This document shows, piece after piece, positions 21,208-31,627 of a stretch of DNA of 64,000 bases (the first letter of the stretch is position 1; every line of letters starts with the position of its first letter). A program made the position numbers and the translations under genes. A model generated the notes under the pieces. That model was not told the DNA's origin, made no database searches, and saw only the letters and a program-made list of their open reading frames with translations. Source of the DNA: Cephalopachus bancanus (Eukaryota > Chordata > Mammalia > Primates > Tarsiidae). The stretch covers positions 1,612,001 through 1,676,000 of the forward strand of contig JAPVLO010000056.1 of the NCBI GenBank assembly GCA_027257055.1, read 5' to 3'.

Positions 21208-21599
21208 ACAATCTGATCTTCAAACCTCCACCCCTTCCTCATCGCCCCAAAATTGTCAATCAATGGTCAGTTGGAATTACCAAAATCTTTTCCATTATTT
21301 TTTCCTGTGTCCTACAAAATCCTACTGGTTCACAACAACAGCAACAACAAAACCATTGACCATGTTTTGGCAGGTAGCGTGGGTCAGTGGCAAGTATCTT
21401 CTGTGTCCTAGTCTCTATTCTAGTTCCAGAGAATTCAGAGATCCCTTTGTTCTAATAGGTTAGTCAGTCAGACAATGTATAGGTTCAAAGGCCAACTATG
21501 TGTGGGGTACTAATGCCAAGGGGGTGAGCAAAAAGCAGAAACAGAGCTTCATGAAAGACCCTAGAAGAAGCGGTTATCTATAGAGAAAGGGCAGCTTAC
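21208..21599. other. Spacer between inverted arms
   Basis: 392 bp single-copy spacer with no repeat confidently recognised; ACAACAGCAACAACAAAAC is a short low-complexity run at about 21335. The central part near 21500-21550 has a weak resemblance to antisense L2. Confidence 0.5.
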
Positions 21600-21827
21600 C
21601 TGGGTAGTAATCCTGGCTTGGCCACTTATCCTCTGTATGATCTTAGGCAAGTCACGTAAACTTTCTGAGACTCAGCTTCTTCTCTGCACACAGCAAAGAG
21701 AAACAGTAATAAGGATATGACATGCTATATAGAGTGTTGCCTAAGTATTTAACCATGACTTTTATAGCCTGGATAGTTCCTACCCATATGTGGTCAGTTT
21801 GGCCTTGACATCTGGATGACCTTCTTC
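21600..21827 (-). repeat. Right arm of the inverted duplication
   Basis: Pairs with 20983-21207. Contains a sense MIR (TTAGGCAAGTCACGTAAACT, GAGACTCAGCTTCTTCTCTG) plus the non-MIR outer segment ending GACATCTGGATGACCTTC. Confidence 0.93.
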
Positions 21828-21829
21828 AA

Positions 21830-22400
21830 GGGTGGGAAAGGAGGAGCTGGTATTGTCATCAAGTCAGAGAAGGAGTCCCTGAAGAAGTGATAACTAAGCA
21901 AGTGCAGGAGATGAAATAGGAGAGGAAGAGAATTGAAGCAGGCAACTTAGTAACAGAGTGTGGTTCAGTGGTATGATAGGATAAGACACTGTGCTCTGGG
22001 AATAGAGAGAAAGGACAACTTACCTAGCTGGAAGTGGAGGGCAGTCAGAGAACATTTCCTGGCAGTAGTGATATTTGAGCTGAGAACTGAGGGATGTACA
22101 AGAATTTGATGGATGCAGGATTGTTTGATGTGTGCACGTGGAAGAAACAGAACATGCGAAGATCCAGAGATGAGAGAGAAGAAGGCGCATTTGGGAAACT
22201 GCAAGCACTTGTATGTGTTATGGGGACTAAGGGGGAAAGGAAGGACCAAGACTAGGTGGGGATGTTAAAGGGAGTCCAATTGGTGGTGAATAATAAAACT
22301 ACTTGAAAAACATTATTCTGATGTCAAACCGACACATGGGTCAGAGTGGAAGATTTGTTCTGATGCGAGTATTAGTGAAGCAGATTCCTACATCATGAAA
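21830..22400 (-). mobile_element. L2 LINE relic(s)
   Basis: Antisense L2 with the recurring motifs GAGTCCCTGAAGAAGTGATA and, again, CAGTAGTGATATTTGAGCTG at about 22060. The motif appearing twice implies two copies or a duplication. Also AACATGCGAAGATCCAGAGA. Confidence 0.65.
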
Positions 22401-22424
22401 TGAGAGGAGAGTGAGAAAGAAAAG

Positions 22425-22580
22425 AGCTAATATTGGCTCAGCACCTACCGAGTGCCAGATATTTTCAGGCAGAACTCCATTCTAAATGAAGAAACTGAGA
22501 TACCAGAAGATGAAAAAAAATCTGTCTGGCGTCACACATCTAGTAAGCAGTGGGCCATCATTCAAACTCCATTTTTCTCG
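22425..22580 (-). mobile_element. MIR SINE
   Basis: GGCTCAGCACCTACCGAGTG, AAATGAAGAAACTGAGATAC: antisense MIR. Confidence 0.75.
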
Positions 22581-22639
22581 CTGGCTTCTGGGATTTTCTT
22601 GCGTCTCTCTTTCTATAGTCTCACTAGAATAAGTAATTA

Positions 22640-23140
22640 AGACTGACAAACGATAATCACATTAGTCGTGCCTCTTATTTGTAAATGACAAGAATCTAAC
22701 TCCAATTTGGTTAGGTAAAAGCAATAACTGATGGTTAACTGTGTCAGAATTGACAAACATAATTAAGGTAATATTGAGTATTCAGGCACAAGAAAGGCAG
22801 GAATCCACCTGGTCCCCAGGAACCATATAACCTACAAAGACCTTCTGTCCTTGTCTGATTCTCTTTTTGTGTGCTTTGTTCTTCCTTCCTCCCTGTGGCA
22901 GGAACTTGCTTCTGGACCCTCATACTTCACTGTAGAGGGACTCACTCTCTGTTTTGCATTTGAAATCTAAGGAAAGACCTCTGATTGGACCCAGCATGGG
23001 TCAAGTGTTTAACCCACCAATCAATCAACTATGAATAGGGACACAGACATGGCTACTGGGGACTCACCTCATCCCTATATATTATAGTCAATCTCCAAAA
23101 CTCTTTGTGAGTTAAATAGCCACTTCAAAGTGTATCAACA
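22640..23140. other. Unclassified repeat-like sequence
   Basis: Contains CTCTGATTGGACCCAGC and ATGGGTCAAGTGTTTAACCC, phrasing I associate with an old mammalian interspersed repeat whose class I cannot name reliably. No gene signal. Confidence 0.3.
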
Positions 23141-23144
23141 AATT

Positions 23145-23425
23145 AATAACAGTAGTCATCGTTTGTGGAAAATAGAAAACATACCAGGTCCTGAATGCTT
23201 TCTCAAAAATCTGTTAGTTCTATCATTACGTTATTATTTTCTCAACCGATTCAAGAGGTAGTGATAATATCCAGTTTATAGAAAACGAAACTGAGACTCA
23301 GAAAGGCCTATTAACTTGCTCAAGGTCCCACAGCTGGTAAGTAGTAGAGACCGATTTAAACCTTGGACTCTGATTCCAAAGCCATGTGCTTAATTCCCAT
23401 ACTTAACTGCTCTCTACTGCCTGTG
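23145..23425 (-). mobile_element. MIR SINE, near full length
   Basis: ACCAGGTCCTGAATGCTTTC, ACTGAGACTCAGAAAGGCCT, AGGTCCCACAGCTGGTAAGT, ACCTTGGACTCTGATTCC. Confidence 0.85.
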
Positions 23426-23444
23426 ACTGGGGCCTCATTCCTTG

Positions 23445-23685
23445 GCTTCAGTGGGAACCAAAGCAACGGTGAGCTTAACCCAGAAGTTCTGAGATCCAGC
23501 CCTGCCACTGCCAAGCGATATGGCCTTGGACAAGACCCCTAATCTCTCTGTGCATCCATTTTATTGTGTGCACAATAAGAGTAATAATTTCTGACTTGTC
23601 TACTTTTATGATAATGAAATTGAGACTATAAATGAAAATGCTTAGGAAAAACACCATACAAAACAAAGGTGAGCAATTATTATTT
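23445..23685 (+). mobile_element. MIR SINE
   Basis: AAGTTCTGAGATCCAGCCCT, CTAATCTCTCTGTGCATCC, AAAATGCTTAGGAAAAACAC. Back to back with the antisense MIR at 23145-23425. Confidence 0.8.
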
Positions 23686-23689
23686 TATC

Positions 23690-24365
23690 TCTCATAATCC
23701 TAATATGCCATAATTTTGAACATTTTCATATCTAAAACAATATCAGTCCTTTGAAGTAAAAATATGTACAGCCAATAGGCAGACAGACAAATACTTTGGG
23801 TTTTGTTTTTTTAGAACTCAGATTCATAGAATTTAACTGAGGAAACAGGGATAGAGTTCATTTATCCTGGATTCCAATGTTGGGCTTTTCTTGGTTTTTT
23901 AAAACAGACATAAACATTGTTCTTCTGAATTCATTCTGTACTGACACCACCTGGTTTCTGCTTATTTTTTCATTTCACCCAGTTCAGTGACATTGAATTA
24001 TAATTGGTTTGTGCTGAACTTTCTCATGCTGTGAAGTACTGATTAACAAAGAAAATAAAGTCTTTCATTTGGCCGAGGTCCGCCCTATTGCAATGTCTCA
24101 GATGGCACTCCTTAAAGAAATCTCGGCTCTGTGGGATAATCTCTATCCTTATTAAATAACTCCAAAACTCTTATGGGAAGCCTCTTTCAGCCAACATTGT
24201 GTTTATGGCTCATCAGCTACAAATTTGCCCAGACTGGAAACTGTGGCAAAATCCTAAGCTCACGCATGAAATCGGGCAGTAGGCCAGGTGACGGGACTTC
24301 CTGGGAATGTCTCTAGCTGTGTCCTCTTCTCCAGCAATGTGCCACAGCCTTAGCCCAGGCCTTCA
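23690..24365. other. Unassigned sequence
   Basis: About 675 bp with no recognised repeat. Contains a few CpGs (near 24073-24088 and 24130). Could be unique or conserved non-coding sequence. Confidence 0.5.
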
Positions 24366-24369
24366 TGTT

Positions 24370-24600
24370 TATGCCCCAGGACTGTTTAAATAGCCTCCTA
24401 ATCAGTCCTTTACTTCCACGCTGTTGCCAGAATGGTCACTGATATGACCATGTCAGCCATGCTTATAAACTCTGTGGCTGCTTATTCACTAGATAATAAA
24501 GTCCAAATGACTTATAGTTGCTCTCCATAATTTGACTTCTGTATATCTTTCTAGTATCATAACATTGCCACTCTCACTCATTACGTATCCATCTTCCCCT
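24370..24600 (+). mobile_element. L2 LINE, first part (split by MIR)
   Basis: TAGCCTCCTAATCAGTCC, GCTGTTGCCAGAATGGTCAC, TTCACTAGATAATAAAGTCC: sense L2. Confidence 0.75.
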
Positions 24601-24604
24601 ACCA

Positions 24605-24854
24605 TCATACTGATGATACTGACTCGATTAGCCATCTTTTATGGATGGCCCACTGCATACCTCACTCTATATAACACTTTTTCACAAATTCTCAGAAACC
24701 TCCTATGAGACATTTTAACCTTTATTATACTGAGATTCAGAAAGTTAAGAAACCTGCCCAAGGTCACACAGCTGAGCACACAGGTGATGGAGCTAGGACT
24801 CAAACCCAGGTCTACCTAAACCTTAAATTCTTTCTACTTTGCCATTATGAGCAT
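24605..24854 (-). mobile_element. MIR SINE inside L2
   Basis: CTGCCCAAGGTCACACAGCT, GGACTCAAACCCAGGTCTAC: well preserved antisense MIR between two L2 pieces. Confidence 0.85.
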
Positions 24855-25070
24855 TCTGAAATCTTGATCGTTTCCTGAAAGGGTTCTGCTCTTTTGACAT
24901 CATTGTTGTCTTTGCAATTGCCCTTCTGTTTACTTTTAACACCTTTCCTCTTTCTTGAAAACTGGCTAACTGCTACACATCCCTAAGATTTGGCTTAACT
25001 ATCACCTCCTCTGTGAAGTTTCTAAGACATCATAAGCAAAACTGTGTGACCTCTCTCCTCTGTGTATGCT
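24855..25070 (+). mobile_element. L2 LINE, second part
   Basis: GGCTTAACTATCACCTCCTC then TGTGAAGTTTCTAAGACATC: L2 continuing in sense after the MIR. Confidence 0.65.
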
Positions 25071-25089
25071 CAGAGAGTAGAACTAAGTA

Positions 25090-25570
25090 CTTATTCTGGA
25101 AGAGTGAGTGCTCAGTTTGTTGGCAAAGAATGGTACATGCAGAGCAGTCATGGAGAACTAGGTTGGAAAAGTAACTTGGGCTAGATCATGGAGGGTGCTG
25201 ATTCACCAGTGGATCCTGTGTCAAAGAGGTGCTTCCAAGGCACAAGCTTGTCACAGGGAATAAGAGGAAGGAGAATGACAACAGAGAGATTTGAAGAAAG
25301 TCATTGCAATCAGCCAGATGTGAGATGACTAGAGCCTAGCTAGGACTCACAATTAAGAGAATGGAGGAGAATGCCCAAATCTGGTGACTGAATGTCAGTA
25401 TAGGTGAGTGAAAAGAAATAAAGAATCTTCCCAAAAGAATACCAAGATTTTGAACTTGTGTGCCCAGATAATGGAAGTGCCATCAAGAGAAATATAATGA
25501 GCAGGTTAAGGGTGAAGACTAATTATGGGTTTACTTAAGATACGTTAAAGTATCAGTAGGACTTCTAAAT
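25090..25570 (-). mobile_element. L2 LINE relic
   Basis: ACTTGGGCTAGATCATGGAG, ATGCAGAGCAGTCATGGAG, CATTGCAATCAGCCAGATGT: antisense L2. Confidence 0.7.
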
Positions 25571-25679
25571 GGTCTTTCTTGGGCAAGGAAGAGGGGCCAA
25601 TATTGGAACTATCATTTTACAAGTCACCCATCTAGAGGTGAGAGCAGGAGAAGGATGTGTAGAAAGCTGATGAGATGTT

Positions 25680-25875
25680 GTTTTGTGTTACCTTGAGAAG
25701 TTACTTAACTTATCTAGGCCTCTGTTATTTAAATGTTAAGTTGCAATACTGATAGCCACCTTGCAGAATGATGGAAGGATTCACGGTCAGTTATGTGAAG
25801 CAATGAACACCTTGCTTAGCATTTGGCATGCACTCAGTAAATGGTCATCTTAATAGTTAGTACTGACATTTGTTA
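25680..25875 (+). mobile_element. MIR SINE
   Basis: ACCTTGAGAAGTTACTTAAC, TAGGCCTCTGTTATTTAAAT, TTAGCATTTGGCATGCACTC. Confidence 0.8.
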
Positions 25876-26280
25876 GTGAAGGAGACTCAGGATCACTGAC
25901 CTCAAATGTACAGTCCCGTGACACGTGGAGGGAATACTGGGTTATCTGTTGAGGTTACTGGTTGTATCTATTTTAGCAAAGATGAAAGAAGAACCAAAAG
26001 GTCAAATTCCACTGCTGTCAGTGTCTACAAGACTGGTTCAAAAGAACAGACAGGTCTATCAGGTGCTAGACAAGACCAAGCTGTGTTTTCCTGCAGCCTA
26101 GATGCCATAAAACCAGTATCTATGCTCAGCTCACTTCACCAGCATCTGGAAAAGCTCAGAAGGGGGGAAAATCCATGGGAGAGGTGGCTGGGACCAAGTT
26201 ACACAGGGCAGGGCAGAAAAGGGAGATAAGAGGTCCTTTACCAGCTCTCTACTCTAGTGGCTGCAGGAATTAAGCCTCTT
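25876..26280. other. Unassigned sequence
   Basis: A 107-codon plus-strand frame (25906-26229) crosses it, Ser/Lys/Arg-rich and without domain or signal peptide. Not supported as a gene. No repeat recognised. Confidence 0.45.
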
Positions 26281-26284
26281 TTAA

Positions 26285-26540
26285 CAGAGCAAGCCCTGGA
26301 CTGGTAGAAAGAGGGTTGAGCGCCAGCTTTGTGAGCTAGAGAAACCTATGTTCAACTTTAGTGGTGCCACTCATGAGCATTTCTCTAGTGTTGGGGAAAT
26401 CACTTATTCTCAGTCTATTTCTCCTTATGTAAAATGGGAAGAACAACATTTTTTTGCATAGTTTCTTTTTGTGAATTAAATAAAATATGCAAAATGCCTG
26501 AATCATATGCATAGATGTCAATATATGGTAGTTTTGTTCC
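26285..26540 (+). mobile_element. MIR SINE
   Basis: TGGTAGAAAGAGGGTTGAGC head, TCACTTATTCTCAGTCTATT core, TATGTAAAATGGGAAGAACA. Confidence 0.75.
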
Positions 26541-26784
26541 CTTTTACAAGACCCAATTACACACCAAAACCTACTCAGTTTTAAGGAGCTTAGTGGTCTT
26601 AACTTTTTTCCTGGCTCAGAAACGCCTGAGAGAAAGAGCCACAGTCCATCAGATACAAAACATCCACATGAACAGGGTAGATGTTTGAGAAGATTGGAGC
26701 CAGTCTCCAAAGTTGCCGTTAGCCCAGAAGATGATCTCTTGTCTCGCTTTATAACACCAAGGATCTCCCATTTTATCTGTAAGC
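26541..26784. other. Unassigned gap between MIRs
   Basis: Covered by the longest non-repeat frame in this part (minus 26336-26863, 175 codons). That frame runs through two MIR relics, so it is a chance opening. Confidence 0.5.
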
Positions 26785-26975
26785 ATGAGCTATCCCTCAG
26801 GAGCACCACTTTGAATGTATTATCTCTGCCTTTCCTACAGCTATGCAAAGTAGAGGGCATCATCTTCTTTTTACAGAAGGGAAAACTGTGGCTCAGAGAG
26901 GTTAAGTGATTTTCTCAAAGTTATACAACAGCAAAACTGAAACCCAAGTTGAATCCGTAGCCTGTGCTCTTTTTT
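26785..26975 (-). mobile_element. MIR SINE
   Basis: CTTTTTACAGAAGGGAAAAC, GTGGCTCAGAGAGGTTAAGT: antisense MIR. Confidence 0.8.
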
Positions 26976-27094
26976 TAAAATCATGAGCTACCTTCCTATA
27001 GCTAAAATGATGACTGAGACATGCCACAGAGGCAAGAGGTTTCCTCTTGGGGTAGAACATAGCAACTGTAGAGGGAGAAATGGAGAAAGAAATA

Positions 27095-27290
27095 GAACCA
27101 GGCGGGGAGGCAGGAAACGGGATGTACCTGTACGTCTCTCACCTAAGCCTCGCTGTCTATAAAACGGAGATAATAACCCACACCCTGCCCACTACCTGGA
27201 GTTTCAGGGTGGATCAAATGGGATTTTACATTTGAAACCACTTTGCAAACTATCAAGTCCCATATAAATCTAAGTTATTATTAATTGTTA
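27095..27290 (+). mobile_element. MIR SINE
   Basis: CTGTCTATAAAACGGAGATA, AGGGTGGATCAAATGGGATT, CAAACTATCAAGTCCCATAT. Confidence 0.7.
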
Positions 27291-27764
27291 TAGTAATTAA
27301 ATAATTAAATCTCAGTTATAATAATGAAACTTAGAAATTGCTGTTAATTACCATTCATCAAAATGTATGCTGGTGTTAACTATGCTAATTAAAATTTTCA
27401 GTAATGAGGATAATTAGCACTGATACTGAGAAGGGGCCTGTCAGGTGCGGACTAGCCTGAAACTGTAAACATCACAAATGAGGGTTGGTGAAAGGATCCA
27501 GAACTGGGCTAATGAACATAGCAGAAACTGAACAAGACAAACAAATTAACCTTGTACTCCTTGGGTGAGAGTTCTCTGCTGTGCTGAGGTGAAGGAGATT
27601 GATAAATACCAAAACCACCCATTATTACACAAGCATTTGAGCCACAATTGTCCTTGTAGTTGTGTGCCTATGTATCTCTCGGTATAGAAACACTTTCCTA
27701 GTAAGCTTCATCATATTGAACTGTTCGTAGGTGCCATCATCCTCTAATGTGCCACTTACTCAAC
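27291..27764. other. AT-rich unassigned sequence
   Basis: TAATTA-type words recur at 27290-27415. Such clusters can be homeodomain sites or plain AT-richness. No gene recognised. Confidence 0.4.
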
Positions 27765-27900
27765 ACTTTGCTTATGTCTCCTGACAAACCCAAGATTCTT
27801 CATACCCCAATCCAAGTAAACTATTATCAATGAAGTCTTCCAAGATTTCTCCTGGAAAGCTAGGGCTCCTTTTATTTGTGTCCCTGTTCACTTTCTACCC
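27765..27900 (+). mobile_element. L2 LINE fragment
   Basis: CTCCTGACAAACCCAAGATT and AATGAAGTCTTCCAAGATTT resemble sense L2. Confidence 0.5.
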
Positions 27901-27924
27901 ACAAACCTCTACTCCAGAACTTAC

Positions 27925-28120
27925 TGTCCCAGTCTGTAAGCTGTGTTTCTTTAAGAAGTTACTTACTTAATATGTCTTTATGCTTCAGTTGTCTTGTCTC
28001 TAAAATAAGACAGCACAGATCTTATAGAATTGTTTTGAGAATTAAGCAACATGTATAAGACTCTCAGAACAGAAATAGACACATAGCACTCAACTAATGT
28101 TAATCATTGTTGCTAGTATT
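27925..28120 (+). mobile_element. MIR SINE
   Basis: AAGAAGTTACTTACTTAATA, TTGTCTTGTCTCTAAAATAA, CACATAGCACTCAACTAATG. Confidence 0.75.
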
Positions 28121-28245
28121 GTAAGGATGTATCTCCATATCTATTGTTCTGCCAGACTGTGAGCTTCTTCTTTTTGTGTCCCTATCATCTTTGCTTGCCA
28201 CATAAGAGTTGCTCCTTTAATTCTTACTGAAATGAAATGGACAGA
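28121..28245 (+). mobile_element. L2 LINE 3' end
   Basis: GCCAGACTGTGAGCTTCTTC, TATCATCTTTGCTTGCCACA: L2 terminus. Confidence 0.6.
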
Positions 28246-28284
28246 CGATGGATGTATTTAAGTAAACTCTATGGGTAAAAATAA

Positions 28285-28540
28285 AGGCATTGGGATGGAA
28301 ACATTATTGACCATAAAATCAGAAGATTTGGTTTAGTCTCGGCTCTTCAACCCGCTTAGTCACTGGCTTTATGCAAGTCACTTCCCCTTCCTAAAATTCA
28401 GTTTCCTCATCTAGAAAACAGAACTAATGACCTCTACCCTACTTTCTTGACAGGCTCCACTGTGAGGTTGGAATGAGGACACAGATGTGAAACTGCTTTA
28501 TAAACTGAAAAGCACTAATCAAATATAAGATACTTCTATT
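28285..28540 (+). mobile_element. MIR3-type SINE
   Basis: GGTTTAGTCTCGGCTCTTCA, CAGTTTCCTCATCTAGAAAA, AACTGCTTTATAAACTGAAA. Confidence 0.85.
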
Positions 28541-28938
28541 ATTTGAACCATCTGGAAGTTGTTTGGACTTACAAATTGATAGAATCAGTCAACACTTACT
28601 TGACTTACACAGAGAGCGGTTGTTACGCTTGGGTATTTTTTAAAGCCCTTAACCCTTACGTATTGCAAGTCTTTTCTTCATATTCACCCCAGTTTGAGAA
28701 TTATCAAGTTTCATTCTTCTTCCCAAGACTGATTAACAATATGAATTAAAAATACAGCCCAGGTTGAAACTTCACTAAAGACTTTTAGTTTCTATTTCCC
28801 TTAAGGAAATTTCTAGAGCCACAGCTAATGGATGAATTATTCAATACAGCTTAGTTCATAGGGTTTCTTGAGGTGTGCAGAAGTCTCAGGGGTTACTGTA
28901 GAATAATAAAGAGTTTAGATTAAGACGGCAAGTAAATT
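28541..28938. other. Unassigned sequence
   Basis: A 68-codon frame at 28543-28749 has no domain. No repeat recognised. Confidence 0.5.
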
Positions 28939-28939
28939 T

Positions 28940-29095
28940 GAGAAGAGAAAGAACCATGTAGATGGCAAGAACACTGGGTTAAGAGTCAAAATTCCTAAAT
29001 TCTAATGTCATTCTATGGCCTTCTAGTTTTATGTCTTCCCTATCTGGGACTTAGTTTTCTCATCTGTAAAATGTGGATAACCTTCCTCTATTCCA
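28940..29095 (+). mobile_element. MIR SINE
   Basis: GGGTTAAGAGTCAAAATTCC, TTAGTTTTCTCATCTGTAAA. Confidence 0.75.
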
Positions 29096-29590
29096 TTAGC
29101 ATCCACTACACAATAAATCATCCCAAATCTTAGTGATTTAAAACATCAACAGCTTATTTCTCGCAATTCTGTGAGTTGATTGGGTAGTTCTGCTATCTTG
29201 CCTGGATTCATTCATGAAGAATTCAGTTGGTGGGTCAACTGGGACCTTAGCTCAACTGACACAGATAGAACTCTGAGTCTTTATTTTTGTATAGGGTCTT
29301 TCATACTCAAGAAGTGCAACTGAACCCCTTTATACGATAATGGTGTTCTAGAGGGAAAGAGAGACTGTATAGTCTCTTAAAGTAGAGCCCCATACAGTTT
29401 CAATTCTTCCGTATTCTATTCACCAAAACAAGTTACAAGGCCACTCCAGAATCAAGAGTAGGAGAAAGAGACTCCACTCCTTGATAGGAAGAAGACAAAG
29501 TCAAACTGAAAAAAGAAATATGATCGCAGGAAACATGATTCATTGAGGGACCATTTTTGTACCAGTCTAACACACATCTGTCCTACCTTC
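29096..29590. other. Old interspersed-repeat-like sequence, class unsure
   Basis: Begins AATCTTAGTGATTTAAAACA, has AATTCTGTGAGTTGATTGGG, and later ACTCCACTCCTTGATAGGAA, an order seen in an old mammalian repeat that I cannot name with confidence. Confidence 0.4.
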
Positions 29591-30039
29591 AGAATTGTTT
29601 ACAAGTGGATAAGCCAATGTAATTAAAGTTATTCGGTAAATAGTGAAATAATATGTCATACTGGGATAAAAGCGTTCAGTTTTTGTTCTAATACATGTAT
29701 TCACATTATTTAACTATTATCAGGATGAACTATGATAAAGTTTCAGATTTTGATTCTTTTTAAGCTAAGCAGAGAATATGAGAGTATAAAGAGTCCCAGA
29801 CAGGTGATAGGATTAGAATATCATCATTTTGCAATCCATAATGAATTAAGGTTTTAAGCATTAATAGCCTGTTAACATCACAAAACCCCAAACAAGTAGA
29901 GATTTTGGGCCTACTGAAGAGGAACACAATGCCACCTATGAAGCTGTCATGTTAAAATTTAAAAATAAACATGAATTTGATCAAGCCTCTAGTTACAAGT
30001 ATCTATTTTCAGAAACTACAGAAGACAGAGGAACATGTT
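29591..30039. other. Unassigned sequence
   Basis: AT-rich with no recognised repeat or gene. Confidence 0.5.
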
Positions 30040-30575
30040 AAATGGTACCACAGAGGTACAATCAGCAAAATCCAGACTGAAAAACACTAAAGGAAAACAA
30101 CCTGTATCCCCCCCCAATAAATAAATTAAAAGACGAAAAAGGAGATGGAGAAGAAATACACAGTGAGACATTTACAAGGTATGGAACTTATTTGTATACT
30201 GATCCAAATATTTTTTAAAAATTATGACATGAGACTATTATACATTTCTAAATACACCGAATAATTGATGACATTAAGGAATTACTGTCAATTTTAGGCA
30301 TGAACTGGCATTATGATTATGTGTTTTTAAAACACTTCTTATCTTTTGGGATACATTTTAAAATATTTACCTATGAAATTATACTAAAGTTGAAATTTGT
30401 TAATATAGAGTAGGAGTAAGTAGATGGGGGTATAGGTGAAGAAAGAATGTATCCTTGAGTTGAACTGATAACTTTTGAAGCTGAAATAAGTGTATGGAGA
30501 TTCATTATATAGTCCTGGCTACTTTAGTATATGTTTGAGATTCTTCATAAGAAGTGTGCTTTTATTTTTCAGAAG
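30040..30575 (+). mobile_element. L1/HAL1-type 3' UTR relic
   Basis: AATTGATGACATTAAGGAAT, AGGCATGAACTGGCATTATG, GGGGGTATAGGTGAAGAAAG and TAGTATATGTTTGAGATTCT follow the order of a diverged L1-related 3' end. A related copy is at 56341-57545. Confidence 0.5.
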
Positions 30576-31317
30576 AGCATGAAATACCAAACCAGACAAA
30601 GACATCACAAGAAAAAGAAAACTACAGACCAATATGATTTACAGGCATAGGTGCAAAAATCCTTAACAAAATACTAGCAAATAGAATCCAACAATGTAGA
30701 AAAATTATACACCCTGACTTTGTGGAATTTATCCCAGGTATGCAAGGCCTTTTCAGTATTCAAAAAAATCAATGTAATTCATCACATCAACAGACTAAAA
30801 AAGAAAAATCACATGCCCAAACCAACAGATGCAAGAAAAACATTTGACAAAGTCTCACACCCACTCATGATAAAAATTCTCAGTAAGCTAGGAATAGAGA
30901 ATCTCCTCAACTTGATAAAGAATGTCTATTAAAAAACTATCGCTAACATCAAACTTAATGTTGAGAAACTAGAAGCTTTCCCACTAAGATCAGGTACAAA
31001 AGTCTTAGGCAAGAATATCCCCATTCCTTTTAACCTCGCCACTCCTTTTAACCTCGCCACTCCTTTTAACATCATAACAGAAGCCCCAGCTAATGTAACA
31101 AAACAAAAGGAAATAAAAGGTAAGCAGATCGAGATGGAAGAAATAAAACTATTCTTGTTTGTAGACAACATAATTGTCTATGTAGAAAATCTGAAATAAT
31201 TGACCAAAAAATCTGCAACTAATAAGCAATTATACCAAATTTGTAAAATGCTAGGTTAATACACAAAAGTCAGTTATTTTCTTATAGCTCAGCAACGAAC
31301 AAATAAAATTTGAAATT
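30576..31317 (+). mobile_element. LINE-1 ORF2 reverse-transcriptase region (broken)
   Basis: Sense L1 relic. The conceptual product covers the RT fingers and palm. The conserved metal-binding FADD box reads FVDN at about 31160-31171, so an essential aspartate is lost. Frameshifts and stops abound. This is the start of a composite L1 that continues past an AluJ, a mariner and a younger L1 to about 36424. Confidence 0.9.
31021..31069. repeat. 18 bp tandem duplication in L1
   Basis: CCTCGCCACTCCTTTTAA occurs twice in a row at 31034-31069, preceded by a partial CCATTCCTTTTAA. Confidence 0.95.
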
Positions 31318-31329
31318 AAAAACACAATG

Positions 31330-31627
31330 GTAGGCAAGGTATGTTGGCTCATGCTTATAATCCCAGCACTTTAGAGAGCCAAGACTGGAGGACTGCTTGA
31401 GCCTAGGAGTTCCAGAGCAGCCTAGGCAACATAGTAAGACCTTGCCTCTGCAAAAATATTAGACAGTCATGGTGGTATACACTTGTAGTCCCAGCTACTC
31501 TAAGTCTGAGGCAGAATGATCACCTGAATCCAGGTGGCTGAGGCTGCAGTAGCCATGAGTGTGCTATTGCACTCCAGTCTAGGCAACACAGTGAGACTGA
31601 CTAAAACAAAAAGTAAGAAAGAAAAGA
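31330..31627 (+). mobile_element. AluJ-type SINE
   Basis: Dimer with classical AluJ diagnostic phrasing (GGACTGCTTGAGCCTAGGAG, GCAACATAGTAAGACC, GTAGTCCCAGCTACT), not the lineage-specific form. CACAATG recurs on both sides (31323-31329 and 31634-31640) within A-rich context as the target duplication. Confidence 0.88.

Noticed and set aside
26336..26863. 175-codon minus-strand frame, longest in the window
   Set aside because: It crosses parts of two MIR relics in opposite directions and shows no domain, signal or coherent composition. Likely chance.
27401..27420. Homeodomain enhancer asserted from TAAT words
   Set aside because: Base composition alone explains them; kept only as a low-interest suggestion.
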